Below are positions 1 through 7,237 of a stretch of 16,645 nucleotides of DNA, one piece after another. Numbering within the stretch: the first letter of the stretch is position 1; each line of letters begins with the position of its first letter. The notes under the pieces were generated by a model. That model had not been told where the DNA came from. It saw only the letters and a program-made list of their open reading frames with translations, and ran no database searches. The position numbers were made by a program, and so were the translations under genes. Source of the DNA: an uncultured Lacibacter sp. (GTDB taxonomy: Bacteria > Bacteroidota > Bacteroidia > Chitinophagales > Chitinophagaceae); contig NZ_CAMLGT010000050.1 of NCBI RefSeq assembly GCF_946479605.1, positions 1-16,645 of the forward strand. Reading direction: 5' to 3'.

Positions 1-61
1 TACCCAACGCACGGCATGCTTACACCTTCAAAGATCTATGCTGTCAAAACCAGGCAGCCCC
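1..61 (-). ncRNA. ssrA: tmRNA (ssrA), 5' part, runs off left edge
   Basis: Transfer-messenger RNA rescues stalled ribosomes and tags the unfinished peptide for proteolysis, working with SmpB. Read on the minus strand, the sequence begins GGGGCTGCCTGGTTTTGACA and continues through a GTAAGCATGCCGTGC block. This matches the conserved tmRNA 5' end: the GGGGCU acceptor strand, the GG-UUU-GAC T-like/D-loop region, and the GCAUGCCG block that starts helix 2. The mature 5' end should be G61. The tag-peptide frame, pseudoknots and 3' acceptor half lie outside the window, so pairing of the ends cannot be checked. Frame +1 is open through this stretch but resembles no protein, as expected for the antisense of an RNA gene. 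Confidence 0.88.
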
Positions 62-67
62 ATGTTC

Positions 68-95
68 AAGTACGAAGTACAAAGTTGGAAGTACT
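68..95. repeat. Four-unit heptanucleotide tandem repeat
   Basis: Four consecutive 7-nt units, AAGTACG, AAGTACA, AAGTTGG and AAGTACT, lie in the tmRNA leader region between the predicted promoter and G61. The first, second and fourth share AAGTAC and the third is diverged. The 7-nt period recurs with a different unit on the other side of the neighbouring MutS-like gene (2059-2079). Function is unknown; it is most likely a slippage-derived intergenic repeat. Confidence 0.7.
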
Positions 96-111
96 AAATA
101 CCAACGGACTG

Positions 112-119
112 CAAAAATA
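112..119 (-). promoter_or_regulatory. Candidate -7 box for tmRNA
   Basis: The minus strand reads TATTTTTG here, a full match to the Bacteroidota -7 consensus TAnnTTTG. Transcription would start near 105 and give a 5' leader of about 44 nt, to be removed by RNase P before mature tmRNA at 61. No convincing -33 TTTG is seen upstream. A poorer alternative is CAACTTTG (87-80), nearer the gene. The choice between them is uncertain. Confidence 0.35.
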
Positions 120-242
120 CATTTATTTCTGTTGCGGTGGCACTTAGTATTTTTCAGTGCAGCGAGTTTTCCGCAATTTTAAAGGATGGTTCACCGGATG
201 AAATAGCAAGTGTCCTCATTGGTTATTTCTTAGTTTTACAGC

Positions 243-2045
243 ATGGCAGAAACAGTTCAACCGGAAATCGTTTATAGAAAACAAATTGAAAACCTAACGA
301 TCCGTCTCGGCAACCTTCGCAGACAAAAACAATTACTTGGCTGGATCAGGTTCAGCGTTTCACTTCTTACAATATTCCTTATCTGGTTGCTCGCCTCTTA
401 TAGTTTATTCCTGTCATTTACTGTTTTCTTTACAGGTCTTGCTTCTTTCCTGTTTGCAGTCAGAAAAGACCTGGCAAACAAAGAAGCAATCAACCATCAC
501 GAACGCCTGTTGAAAATAAATGAACAGGAATTACTTTACCTGCAGCACAAATACACGCACCAGCAAGATGGAAGCGAATTTTACTATGACGAACATTCTT
601 ATGCAGGCGATCTGGATGTGTTTGGCAGAGCATCATTATACCAATACATCAACCGTACATATTCTGAACAAGGTAACCGCATGATGGCCGATTGGTTTCT
701 TGCACCTGCAGCTGCAGAAACAATTCCTGCCAGGCAAGCTGCTGTAAAAGAACTGGTACAACAAATCAACTGGCGGCAGGAATTACAGGCACATGGACTA
801 TCGCACAACATTTCTATTGCTACCGAAAAGAAGCTTGAGGAATGGTTAACGGAACCAACATTGTTTGTACATAAGCCACTGTGGCATGCTGTCCGTTTTC
901 TTGTGCCTGTTGCTGCACTTGGCATTTTAGGGTGCTTTTTGTTTGATGTAATTACTTACCAGCGCTTCCTTCAATCGCTGTTGGTATTCACAATTATTGC
1001 ATTTGCCATTACACGTATGATCGTTCCACTGTATAGAAAGCTGAACAAGATCACCGGTGAAATGGAAGCGTTATCAAACAGCATTGCCTGTATTGAACAG
1101 GCGCAGTTCACTGACCAGTCGCTTGTGCAATTAAAAAACCAGTTTTATACAGAAGGGAAAAAAGCATCACAACAAATTGCAGCGTTAAAAAAAATATTCA
1201 ACCGGTTCGATTATCGTTTAAACCCGGTTGTGTTTGTGCCGTTAAACATTTTTTTGCTGTGGGATCTGCAGCAGGTGTTGCAACTGGAAATATGGAAACA
1301 AAAAAACAATCAAAAGATCAATCACTGGTTTCATGCATTGGCCGAATTAGAAGTGTTGAGTAGTTTAGCCACACTTTCATTCAATCACCCACACTGGAGT
1401 TTTCCTGAAGTGAACAACAGCCAACCAATGTTTATAGCAGTTCAGTTAGGTCATCCGCTTATTGAACCGGGCAAAAATGTATTGAATGATTTTTCTACAA
1501 CAGGGAAAGAGCAGATCAACCTTATTACAGGCTCTAACATGGCAGGAAAAAGCACGTTCTTACGAAGCGTGGGTGTAAACATGGTACTTGGATGCATGGG
1601 TGCGCCTGTATGTGCTAAACAGCTCATTATTTCGCCATTGAAAGTAATGAGCAGTATGCGCATTAAAGATAACCTGGAAGAAAGCACATCCACTTTTTAT
1701 GCTGAATTAAAAAAACTGAAACAGATCATTGATGCAGTTAATAACAATGAGCCGGTGTTTCTTTTGTTAGATGAAATTTTAAGAGGTACAAATTCTGCAG
1801 ACAGGCATACCGGATCAAAAGCACTCATCAGGCAACTGCTCCACCATAAAGCAACCGGCATACTCGCCACGCATGATCTTGAATTGGCAAAACTGGCAAC
1901 TGAATATCCTGCAGGCATTCACAATTATCATTTTGATGTGCAGGTAAATGCCGATGAATTATATTTCGACTACAAATTAAAAGAAGGCGTTTGCCAAAGT
2001 ATGAATGCTTCCATTCTAATGAAGAAGATCGGAATTGAGCTGTGA
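243..2045 (+). CDS. MutS-family ATPase with predicted membrane segments
   Basis: The 600-aa product has the MutS core and ATPase but is not canonical MutS or MutS2. Residues about 124-152 match the start of the MutS core domain (SLYQYINRTY, then NRMMADWF). The ATPase shows Walker A GSNMAGKS (430-437), a signature region ending EESTSTFYAEL (479-489), Walker B VFLLLDE (505-511), RGTNSADR (514-521) and the switch histidine ATHD (H544). The mismatch-reading domain with its Phe-x-Glu is absent, and so is a C-terminal Smr nuclease. Instead there are hydrophobic stretches at about 33-50, 53-73, 215-235 and 242-263, suggesting two hairpins in the inner membrane. Proteins of this type occur in Bacteroidota, but I know of no assigned role; ordinary mismatch repair is unlikely. 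The ATG is preceded by TAGTTTTA at 231-238, one base off the -7 consensus. It converges on rseP. Confidence 0.88.
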   Translation: MAETVQPEIVYRKQIENLTIRLGNLRRQKQLLGWIRFSVSLLTIFLIWLLASYSLFLSFTVFFTGLASFLFAVRKDLANKEAINHHERLLKINEQELLYLQHKYTHQQDGSEFYYDEHSYAGDLDVFGRASLYQYINRTYSEQGNRMMADWFLAPAAAETIPARQAAVKELVQQINWRQELQAHGLSHNISIATEKKLEEWLTEPTLFVHKPLWHAVRFLVPVAALGILGCFLFDVITYQRFLQSLLVFTIIAFAITRMIVPLYRKLNKITGEMEALSNSIACIEQAQFTDQSLVQLKNQFYTEGKKASQQIAALKKIFNRFDYRLNPVVFVPLNIFLLWDLQQVLQLEIWKQKNNQKINHWFHALAELEVLSSLATLSFNHPHWSFPEVNNSQPMFIAVQLGHPLIEPGKNVLNDFSTTGKEQINLITGSNMAGKSTFLRSVGVNMVLGCMGAPVCAKQLIISPLKVMSSMRIKDNLEESTSTFYAELKKLKQIIDAVNNNEPVFLLLDEILRGTNSADRHTGSKALIRQLLHHKATGILATHDLELAKLATEYPAGIHNYHFDVQVNADELYFDYKLKEGVCQSMNASILMKKIGIEL

Positions 2046-2058
2046 AAGCATCTCTGAC

Positions 2059-2079
2059 GTATGATGTATGATGTAAGCA
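2059..2079. repeat. Heptanucleotide tandem repeat
   Basis: Two perfect GTATGAT units and one diverged GTAAGCA unit lie 14 bases past the stop codon of the MutS-like gene. Period and intergenic position are like the repeat at 68-95, but the unit sequence differs. No function is assigned. Confidence 0.6.
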
Positions 2080-2138
2080 ACCTCTGATGAATTTAGTTTC
2101 TGTTCCATTAATTTAAAAACTGAATCCTTCTTAAAACA

Positions 2139-2173
2139 AAAATGAGAAAGGATATTCATCGCTTTCTCATTTT
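2139..2173. terminator. Bidirectional intrinsic terminator between mutS-like gene and rseP
   Basis: A perfect 12-bp inverted repeat, AAAATGAGAAAG (2139-2150) and CTTTCTCATTTT (2162-2173), encloses an 11-nt loop. The outer A/T pairs give a terminal U-run in either direction, so it can end both convergent transcripts. The stem has only 4 G/C pairs, so it is moderately stable. Confidence 0.75.
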
Positions 2174-2204
2174 ACTTATGAATTATTCAATTATCAATTT
2201 GCCA

Positions 2205-3575
2205 TCACCTGTTCCATCCAAAAAGATCGTTACCATTGGCATAGATCAGTAATCCGAAGAGAATGACCATACCAACGATCTGGGCATATTCCAAAAACTT
2301 CTCGTTTGGTTTACGGCCTGTGATCATTTCAATTAATGTAAACAATACATGACCACCGTCCAGCGCAGGAATTGGTAACAGGTTCATAAAGGCAAGGATA
2401 ATACTGAACAATGCAGTAATGCTCCAGAAACTTTCCCAATCCCATACAGAAGGGAAAATTGAACCCATTGACTTAAATCCACCAACACCTTTGTATGCTT
2501 CTGTATCAGGATTAAGTATCAGCTTAAACTGATCAATATACTCGCCCAACTTACGGATTGTTTTATTTACACCGGCTGGAAACGATTCAAAGAAACCATA
2601 ACTCTGATGATTGATCTTGATGATACCCATTGCCGCATATTGCTCATGTGTGAGGTAAGGAATACCAGCCCTTCCTTCTTTATCAACCTTTGTGGTGAGC
2701 TGTAATGTATCATTCTTACGTACAACAGTCATTTGCGCTGTAGCACTTTTCTTTTGCTGAAAGAGTGGGGGCATTTCATCATAAAAAGAAACAGGTTTTC
2801 CGTCAACAGCAATGATCTTATCATATTCCTGTAGCCCGGCCTGCTTACCAAAAGCTGTATCTTTCGGATCGTAAGCACCCACAAAAGAAGGAATACGATA
2901 AGCCAGTAAACCCCTCTTGCGTTTACTTTCAATCAGTTTACCAATTAACCTTACGGGTATATGTATCTCCTCCTTTTTACCATTACGTTCAACAAGAATT
3001 TTTCCACCTGAGCCGGTAAACACTTTCAGATTTAAGTCTTCAAGATATTCTATTGGTTGTCCGTTAACCTCCAATATTTTATCACCGTTGCGCAAACCAA
3101 TTTCACTCATCAATGAATGTTGTGTCCAGATGCCATTTTTTAAACTGTTCATTGGTGTTCTGTCTTCACCCCAAACAAACAGAATCATTGCATAAATAAT
3201 AAAAGCAAGAATCACATTCACCGTTACACCGCCAATCATAATGATCAGGCGCTGCCAGGCTGGTTTACTGCGAAATTCCCAAGGCTGTGCCGGTAACTTC
3301 ATGGCTTCTTTATCCATGCTTTCATCGATCATACCTGAAATTTTCACATAACCACCTAATGGTAACCAGCCAATACCGTATTCGGTTTCGCCCACTTTCT
3401 TTTTAAATAAAGAAAACCATGGATCAAAAAAGAGATAGAATTTTTCAACACGGCATTTAAACCAACGGGCTGTGATATAATGTCCGAACTCGTGAAATAC
3501 AATAAGAATAGAAAGCGACAGTAATAATTGTGCGGCTTTGATCCCGAATTCGGCCCAGTTAATTGCTAACAACAT
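2205..3575 (-). CDS. rseP: RseP, site-2 intramembrane zinc metalloprotease
   Basis: This inner-membrane protease (M50 family) cuts transmembrane segments, classically anti-sigma factors after a first cut and leftover signal peptides. In the 456-aa product the zinc motif HEFGH is at residues 28-32 within the first membrane helix. GGYVKI follows at 74-79 and a second helix lies at about 112-134. Two PDZ domains (about 145-210 and 235-305) come next. The third zinc ligand sits in NLLPIPALDGGH (D406, within LDG 405-407), and a last helix is at about 432-447. Length and order are standard, and all catalytic residues are present. It lies 92 bases after dxr on the same strand; dxr and rseP are neighbours in many bacteria. 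No clear separate promoter is seen in the gap, so co-transcription is likely. The ATG at 3575 is the natural start, placing HExxH close to the N-terminus as is usual. Confidence 0.95.
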   Translation of the reverse strand: MLLAINWAEFGIKAAQLLLSLSILIVFHEFGHYITARWFKCRVEKFYLFFDPWFSLFKKKVGETEYGIGWLPLGGYVKISGMIDESMDKEAMKLPAQPWEFRSKPAWQRLIIMIGGVTVNVILAFIIYAMILFVWGEDRTPMNSLKNGIWTQHSLMSEIGLRNGDKILEVNGQPIEYLEDLNLKVFTGSGGKILVERNGKKEEIHIPVRLIGKLIESKRKRGLLAYRIPSFVGAYDPKDTAFGKQAGLQEYDKIIAVDGKPVSFYDEMPPLFQQKKSATAQMTVVRKNDTLQLTTKVDKEGRAGIPYLTHEQYAAMGIIKINHQSYGFFESFPAGVNKTIRKLGEYIDQFKLILNPDTEAYKGVGGFKSMGSIFPSVWDWESFWSITALFSIILAFMNLLPIPALDGGHVLFTLIEMITGRKPNEKFLEYAQIVGMVILFGLLIYANGNDLFGWNR

Positions 3576-3667
3576 AGTGATAAGTTAATCCTCGTTTTTC
3601 ATTTTTTGATATGGAATCAGCAAATATCGATGAAAAAAATAAGGCTGTTCAGAAATTTTTGTGAATG

Positions 3668-4834
3668 TTAAAGCTGTATGAGTGAGGCTGTATAATTCCT
3701 TGCTTCGGCATCACTTTCAAAATATTCGTCAAGTGTTGGCTTGGCAATGAACGAAACATGATTCATTGTTTTCTCAATAATGTCTGTCATATCAAGAAAG
3801 CCTACCCTGTTGCGTAGAAAAGCCCATACGGCTATTTCATTTGCAGCATTCATGATACAGGGAAGATTCCCGCCTTTTTGCAATGCATCAATAGCCAGTG
3901 CCAGGTTTCTGAATGTTTTTAAGTCGGGTTCCTCAAATGTGAGTGTATTGATCTTTTTAAAATCGTAACGTGGAAAATTGTTACCGATCCGTTGCGGAAA
4001 AGCCATGGCATACTGGATAGGTAATTTCATATCGGGCAAACCCATTTGAGCCTTGATACTACCATCCTCAAACTGCACCATACTATGAATAATGCTTTGC
4101 GGATGAATAACCACCTGAATTTGTTCTGGTGCAAGATTGAACAACCATTTGGCTTCAATCATCTCCAGTCCCTTGTTCATTAAGGTTGCAGAGTCAATGG
4201 TGATCTTTGCGCCCATGCTCCAGTTTGGATGTTGCAATGCATGATCCCGTTTTACATTGAGCAGGAAATTTGGTTTACGACCACGGAACGGGCCACCGCT
4301 TGCAGTAAGTATTACTTTTTCGATTTTATTCCTGTGTTCACCTACAAGACATTGAAAAATGGCAGAATGCTCACTGTCAACCGGAATAATGGGTACACGG
4401 TTTTCCACTGCTTTCTGCATCACAATATCACCTGCCACAACAAGTGTTTCTTTATTGGCAAGTGCAATTGCTTTTTTATTTTCAATAGCACGCAAGGTTG
4501 GTTTCAACCCGGCAAAGCCAACAATTGCAGCCAGCATCATATCATACGTATCAAAAGCGGCCACTTCTTCCAGCGATTGCTCGCCGGTAAATACTTTTAT
4601 ATCGGTTGATGCCAGCGCCTGTTTTACTTTCTCGTATTTCTTTTCATCAACAATTACTACTGCATTTGGATTAAACTGCATCGCCTGTTTTACCAGCAGC
4701 TCATCGTTTGTATGTGCGGTAAGAATTTCAACTTCAAACAAATGAGGGTTTGCTTCTATTACATCCAAAGCCTGTGTTCCGATGGAACCTGTTGAACCAA
4801 AAATGGCTATTCGTTTCTTTTGTTCTTGCTGCAT
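3668..4834 (-). CDS. dxr: 1-deoxy-D-xylulose 5-phosphate reductoisomerase
   Basis: Dxr converts DXP to 2-C-methyl-D-erythritol 4-phosphate with NADPH and a divalent metal, the first committed step of the MEP route to isoprenoids (quinones, undecaprenyl carrier, carotenoids). The 388-aa protein is full length. Visible are the nucleotide-binding GSTGSIGTQALDV (13-25), ALANKETLV (124-132), the metal ligands in DSEHS (D153, E155), TASGGPFRG (178-186), HPNWSMG (202-208), and SATLMNKGLEMIEAKW (215-230) with the third metal ligand E224. No key residue is missing. It sits 63 bases downstream of the GH3-type gene and 92 bases upstream of rseP, all on the minus strand. The start ATG at 4834 follows a CCCCC run and has no Shine-Dalgarno. 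Confidence 0.97.
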   Translation of the reverse strand: MQQEQKKRIAIFGSTGSIGTQALDVIEANPHLFEVEILTAHTNDELLVKQAMQFNPNAVVIVDEKKYEKVKQALASTDIKVFTGEQSLEEVAAFDTYDMMLAAIVGFAGLKPTLRAIENKKAIALANKETLVVAGDIVMQKAVENRVPIIPVDSEHSAIFQCLVGEHRNKIEKVILTASGGPFRGRKPNFLLNVKRDHALQHPNWSMGAKITIDSATLMNKGLEMIEAKWLFNLAPEQIQVVIHPQSIIHSMVQFEDGSIKAQMGLPDMKLPIQYAMAFPQRIGNNFPRYDFKKINTLTFEEPDLKTFRNLALAIDALQKGGNLPCIMNAANEIAVWAFLRNRVGFLDMTDIIEKTMNHVSFIAKPTLDEYFESDAEARNYTASLIQL

Positions 4835-4897
4835 ATCGGGGGAAGTGTGGTGGCAATTTCAGTTATACGAAACTGCAACACTTTTCATTCTTTCGTT

Positions 4898-6394
4898 TTA
4901 ATTATCTGCCCATTTCACTAACTCGTCTGCAATTTTCCGGTCATTGCTCAAACGGGGTACTTTATTCTGGCCGCCTAATTTACCAATACTTTTCATGTAA
5001 TCGATAAATCCATTCTTTTTCACAGGTGTGATCTTTAAAGGCTGCAAAATATTACCCACTATCAGATCATCATAATAAATATTCTTATCACGAAGGTTGT
5101 CATTCAGCTTTAATGCAAATCCTTCCAGGCTATCAGGTTTGTTTTCAAATTCAATAAACCATTCATGATAGCTCTTGCCCTCACCCTGCTGGATCATTGG
5201 AGCTACGGTAAACTCAGTAATATGAACATTAGCATCTGCTGCTGCTTTCAAGAGACTCTGCTCCACCTCTTCACCTATTACATGTTCGCCGAAGGCAGAA
5301 ATGTAATGTTTGATACGTCCTGTTACTACGATCCGGTAAGGGCTGGTAGAAACAAATTTGACTGTATCACCAATATTATACCCCCAAAGTCCTGCATTAC
5401 TATTAACAATAAGTGCATAGTTTTCGCCCACTTTTACATCTTTCAGGGAAAGCCTTGTTGGGTTTTCCTGATGAATTTCAGCAGCTGGAACAAACTCAAA
5501 GAAAATACCATCATTGGTATTTAATAAAAGTCCTTCCGCCTCCTGCGAATCCTGGAACGCAAAAAAGCCCTCGCTGGCGGGAAACACTTCAATGCTATCC
5601 ACTTTCCGGCCAATGCTTTCAAAAAGCTTGGCTTTGTAGGGTTCAAAATTCACCCCACCCTGTATCATTACATTAAAATTGGGGAAGATGTCGCCCACTT
5701 TTTTGCCAGTTCGCCTGATCAATTCATCAAAATACATCTGCATCCATGGCGGAATACCGCTGATGAGGGTCATATTCTGGTTGATGGTTTCATCAACGAT
5801 CTTGCTCAGCTTGGTTTCCCAATCCTCAATACAATTGGTTTCGTAAGAAGGCAATTGATTAGTGCGTAGATATTTAGGAATCAAATGGTTGGAAATGCCA
5901 CTTAACCTGCCTGTGGGTATATCGCCCACTCGTTCAAGTTCGGGCGACCCGGAAAGAAAAATAAGCTTGCCATCAAAAAAACGTGTGTTTCCCGTTTCAG
6001 CAGCATAACAAAGTGCCGCATTACGTGCTGTACCAAAATGATTCCCAACAGAGTCCTTTGTAATGGGAATATATTTTACACCGCTGGTGGTGCCCGATGT
6101 TTTGGCGAAATACATGGGCAATCCTTTCCATAATACATTATGCTTTCCCTCTATGATTTTATCGATCCACGGCCTTAACTGCTCATAATCCCGAATGGGT
6201 ACAGCCTGTTTAAACCCTTCGTAATCATTTACTTGATCCAGCTTCAACTCCTTTCCATACTCAGTGGTTTTTCCCACTTTCAGGAGTTGTTTCATTATCT
6301 GCTCCTGATCGGCAAGCGCCGTGAGCTTATTTTTCTGGATTGATTTATAGATGTAGCCTGCAAATGGCTTAGCAAGCACTGACTTAATTTTCAT
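4898..6394 (-). CDS. GH3-family acyl-adenylating enzyme
   Basis: The 498-aa product belongs to the GH3 family, named after plant auxin-responsive enzymes that adenylate a carboxylic acid and join it to an amino acid. Numbering from M at 6394, the ATP-binding motif TSGTTSGVK is at 99-107. The central IQGGVNFEP is at 244-252, FPASEGFFAF at 271-280, and GYNIGDTVKF with the nucleotide-contacting Asp at 338-347. The C-terminal small domain has GKLGGQNKVPRL (471-482), whose lysine may be the catalytic one of adenylating enzymes. Bacterial GH3 substrates are unknown to me, so only 'acyl-adenylase/acyl-amidosynthetase-like' is justified. A longer frame from TTG at 6421 is rejected because that TTG lies inside the promoter box. 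It is probably first gene of a GH3-dxr-rseP transcript. Confidence 0.85.
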   Translation of the reverse strand: MKIKSVLAKPFAGYIYKSIQKNKLTALADQEQIMKQLLKVGKTTEYGKELKLDQVNDYEGFKQAVPIRDYEQLRPWIDKIIEGKHNVLWKGLPMYFAKTSGTTSGVKYIPITKDSVGNHFGTARNAALCYAAETGNTRFFDGKLIFLSGSPELERVGDIPTGRLSGISNHLIPKYLRTNQLPSYETNCIEDWETKLSKIVDETINQNMTLISGIPPWMQMYFDELIRRTGKKVGDIFPNFNVMIQGGVNFEPYKAKLFESIGRKVDSIEVFPASEGFFAFQDSQEAEGLLLNTNDGIFFEFVPAAEIHQENPTRLSLKDVKVGENYALIVNSNAGLWGYNIGDTVKFVSTSPYRIVVTGRIKHYISAFGEHVIGEEVEQSLLKAAADANVHITEFTVAPMIQQGEGKSYHEWFIEFENKPDSLEGFALKLNDNLRDKNIYYDDLIVGNILQPLKITPVKKNGFIDYMKSIGKLGGQNKVPRLSNDRKIADELVKWADN

Positions 6395-6418
6395 GTCCGA
6401 AACCCTGTTTTGAGCACA

Positions 6419-6426
6419 CAAATGTA
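6419..6426 (-). promoter_or_regulatory. -7 box of the GH3-dxr-rseP group
   Basis: The minus strand reads TACATTTG, a full match to TAnnTTTG. Transcription would begin near 6412, giving a leader of about 18 nt to the ATG at 6394. This decides against the TTG start at 6421. A -33 TTTG at ideal spacing is not evident. Confidence 0.55.
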
Positions 6427-6482
6427 ACTTTACAAGCTCAAAGCATCCCGTTAAAATGAGGGCAAATTTTTTAGCGTGAAAC

Positions 6483-6514
6483 TTGTTTTCAAAGCAATTT
6501 TATCCCTACCTTTG
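6483..6514 (+). promoter_or_regulatory. Promoter of rplU-rpmA
   Basis: TTG at 6483-6485 and TACCTTTG at 6507-6514 are separated by 21 bases, which fits the Bacteroidota primary sigma-factor consensus (-33 TTTG / -7 TAnnTTTG). The start should lie near 6519-6521, about 15 nt upstream of rplU. It is the best plus-strand promoter in the window, as expected for ribosomal protein genes. Confidence 0.8.
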
Positions 6515-6535
6515 CAGCCCTAATATTGGAAAGTT

Positions 6536-6838
6536 ATGTTTGCAGTAGTTAAAATAGCCGGTCAGCAATTCAAAGTATCAGAAGGTCAAAGCCTGTATGT
6601 ACCTCATATTGAAGGTAACGCTGGCGACCAGGTTGAATTTTCAGATGTATTATTTGTTGATACAGATGGAAAAATCAGCGCTGGTGCTGATGCAAAAGTA
6701 AAAGTGAAAGCAGAGATCGTTGCTGAGAAAAAAGGTAAAACAGTGATTGCTTTCAAAATGAAGCGTCGTAAAGGTTTCCGTAAAAAAAGAGGCCATCGTA
6801 CACTGTATACACAAATTAAAGTAACTGGTATTGCATAA
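6536..6838 (+). CDS. rplU: 50S ribosomal protein L21 (bL21)
   Basis: bL21 binds 23S rRNA in the large subunit. The 100-aa product has the family start MFAVVKIAGQQFKVSEGQSL, with the conserved GxQF-V pattern. It also has the basic FKMKRRKGFRKKRGHRT segment near residues 73-89 that contacts rRNA, and the usual C-terminal TQIKVTGI. Length is normal for Bacteroidota. It is first gene of the rplU-rpmA pair, an arrangement conserved across bacteria. A GGAAAG lies just upstream of the ATG but may be coincidental, since Bacteroidota ribosomes rarely use Shine-Dalgarno pairing. The stop codon forms the base of a hairpin (6836-6865). Confidence 0.97.
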   Translation: MFAVVKIAGQQFKVSEGQSLYVPHIEGNAGDQVEFSDVLFVDTDGKISAGADAKVKVKAEIVAEKKGKTVIAFKMKRRKGFRKKRGHRTLYTQIKVTGIA

Positions 6839-6865
6839 GATCAGAAGTTTTCTCTTCTAATCTTA
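6836..6865 (+). promoter_or_regulatory. Stem-loop at the rplU stop codon
   Basis: TAAGATcAGAAG (6836-6847) pairs with CTTCTaATCTTA (6854-6865): 11 pairs with one C/A mismatch and a 6-nt loop. The stem begins at the rplU TAA and is followed by an A/T-rich stretch without a clean T-run. It may be a processing site, RNA stabiliser or weak attenuator between rplU and rpmA. Function is inferred only. Confidence 0.4.
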
Positions 6866-6893
6866 AATTTTAAAATTTTCAAATTCTTATAAA

Positions 6894-7160
6894 ATGGCAC
6901 ATAAAAAAGGTGAAGGTAGTGTAAAGAACGGCCGTGATTCACAAAGCAAACGCCTTGGTGTAAAGATCTATGGTGGTCAACCCGCAACAGCTGGTAACAT
7001 CATTATCCGTCAGCGTGGTACACAATACCATCCTGGTAAAAACGTAGGTGTTGGTAAAGACTTTACCATCTTTGCATTAGCTGATGGTGTTGTTGAATTT
7101 AAAAAAGGAAAGAACGATAAGACTTTCGTTTCTGTTGCCCCCGTTGAAGCAGGTGCTTAA
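6894..7160 (+). CDS. rpmA: 50S ribosomal protein L27 (bL27)
   Basis: bL27 reaches the peptidyl-transferase centre and stabilises tRNA ends on the large subunit. The 88-aa product begins [20 protein letters not shown], matching the L27 N-terminal tail (usually GxGSxxNGRDSxSKRLGVK). It continues with [14 protein letters not shown] and the H-PG-NVG--KD signature. The tail is the direct MAHKK type, without the cleavable extension known from Firmicutes. It lies 55 bases behind rplU. Downstream is a 40-bp stretch of pure A/T that separates it from the histone-like gene. Confidence 0.97.
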   Translation: MAHKKGEGSVKNGRDSQSKRLGVKIYGGQPATAGNIIIRQRGTQYHPGKNVGVGKDFTIFALADGVVEFKKGKNDKTFVSVAPVEAGA

Positions 7161-7196
7161 AAAAATTTTTTTAAAATAAAAATTTTTTTATTTTTA
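7157..7196. other. 40-bp pure A/T tract between rpmA and histone-like gene
   Basis: From the rpmA stop codon to 7196 there is no G or C. The tract contains A7/T7 (7159-7172) and further A5/T7 runs. It could act as a weak terminator, an UP-type promoter element or an intrinsically bent or melted site for the downstream histone-like gene. I see no TAnnTTTG box in it. Confidence 0.55.
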
Positions 7197-7237
7197 CCCT
7201 GTTAAGTTTTTTTTACTAATCATTAAATTCTAAAAAA

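Noticed and set aside
1..147. Open frame +1 at the left edge that could be a protein C-terminus
   Set aside because: It is antisense to the conserved tmRNA 5' end, continues into a heptad repeat and resembles no protein.
243..2045. Identification as MutS2
   Set aside because: No Smr nuclease domain or long coiled-coil clamp, length is only 600 aa, and there are membrane-like segments.
4229..4745. Two overlapping plus-strand frames (126 and 128 aa) antisense to dxr
   Set aside because: They lie fully inside a well-conserved gene, have no domain signs, and the composition is that of shadow frames.
6395..6421. Upstream TTG start adding nine residues to the GH3-type protein
   Set aside because: The TTG lies within the TACATTTG promoter box (6426-6419), so it would not be in the transcript; ATG at 6394 fits the family N-terminus.
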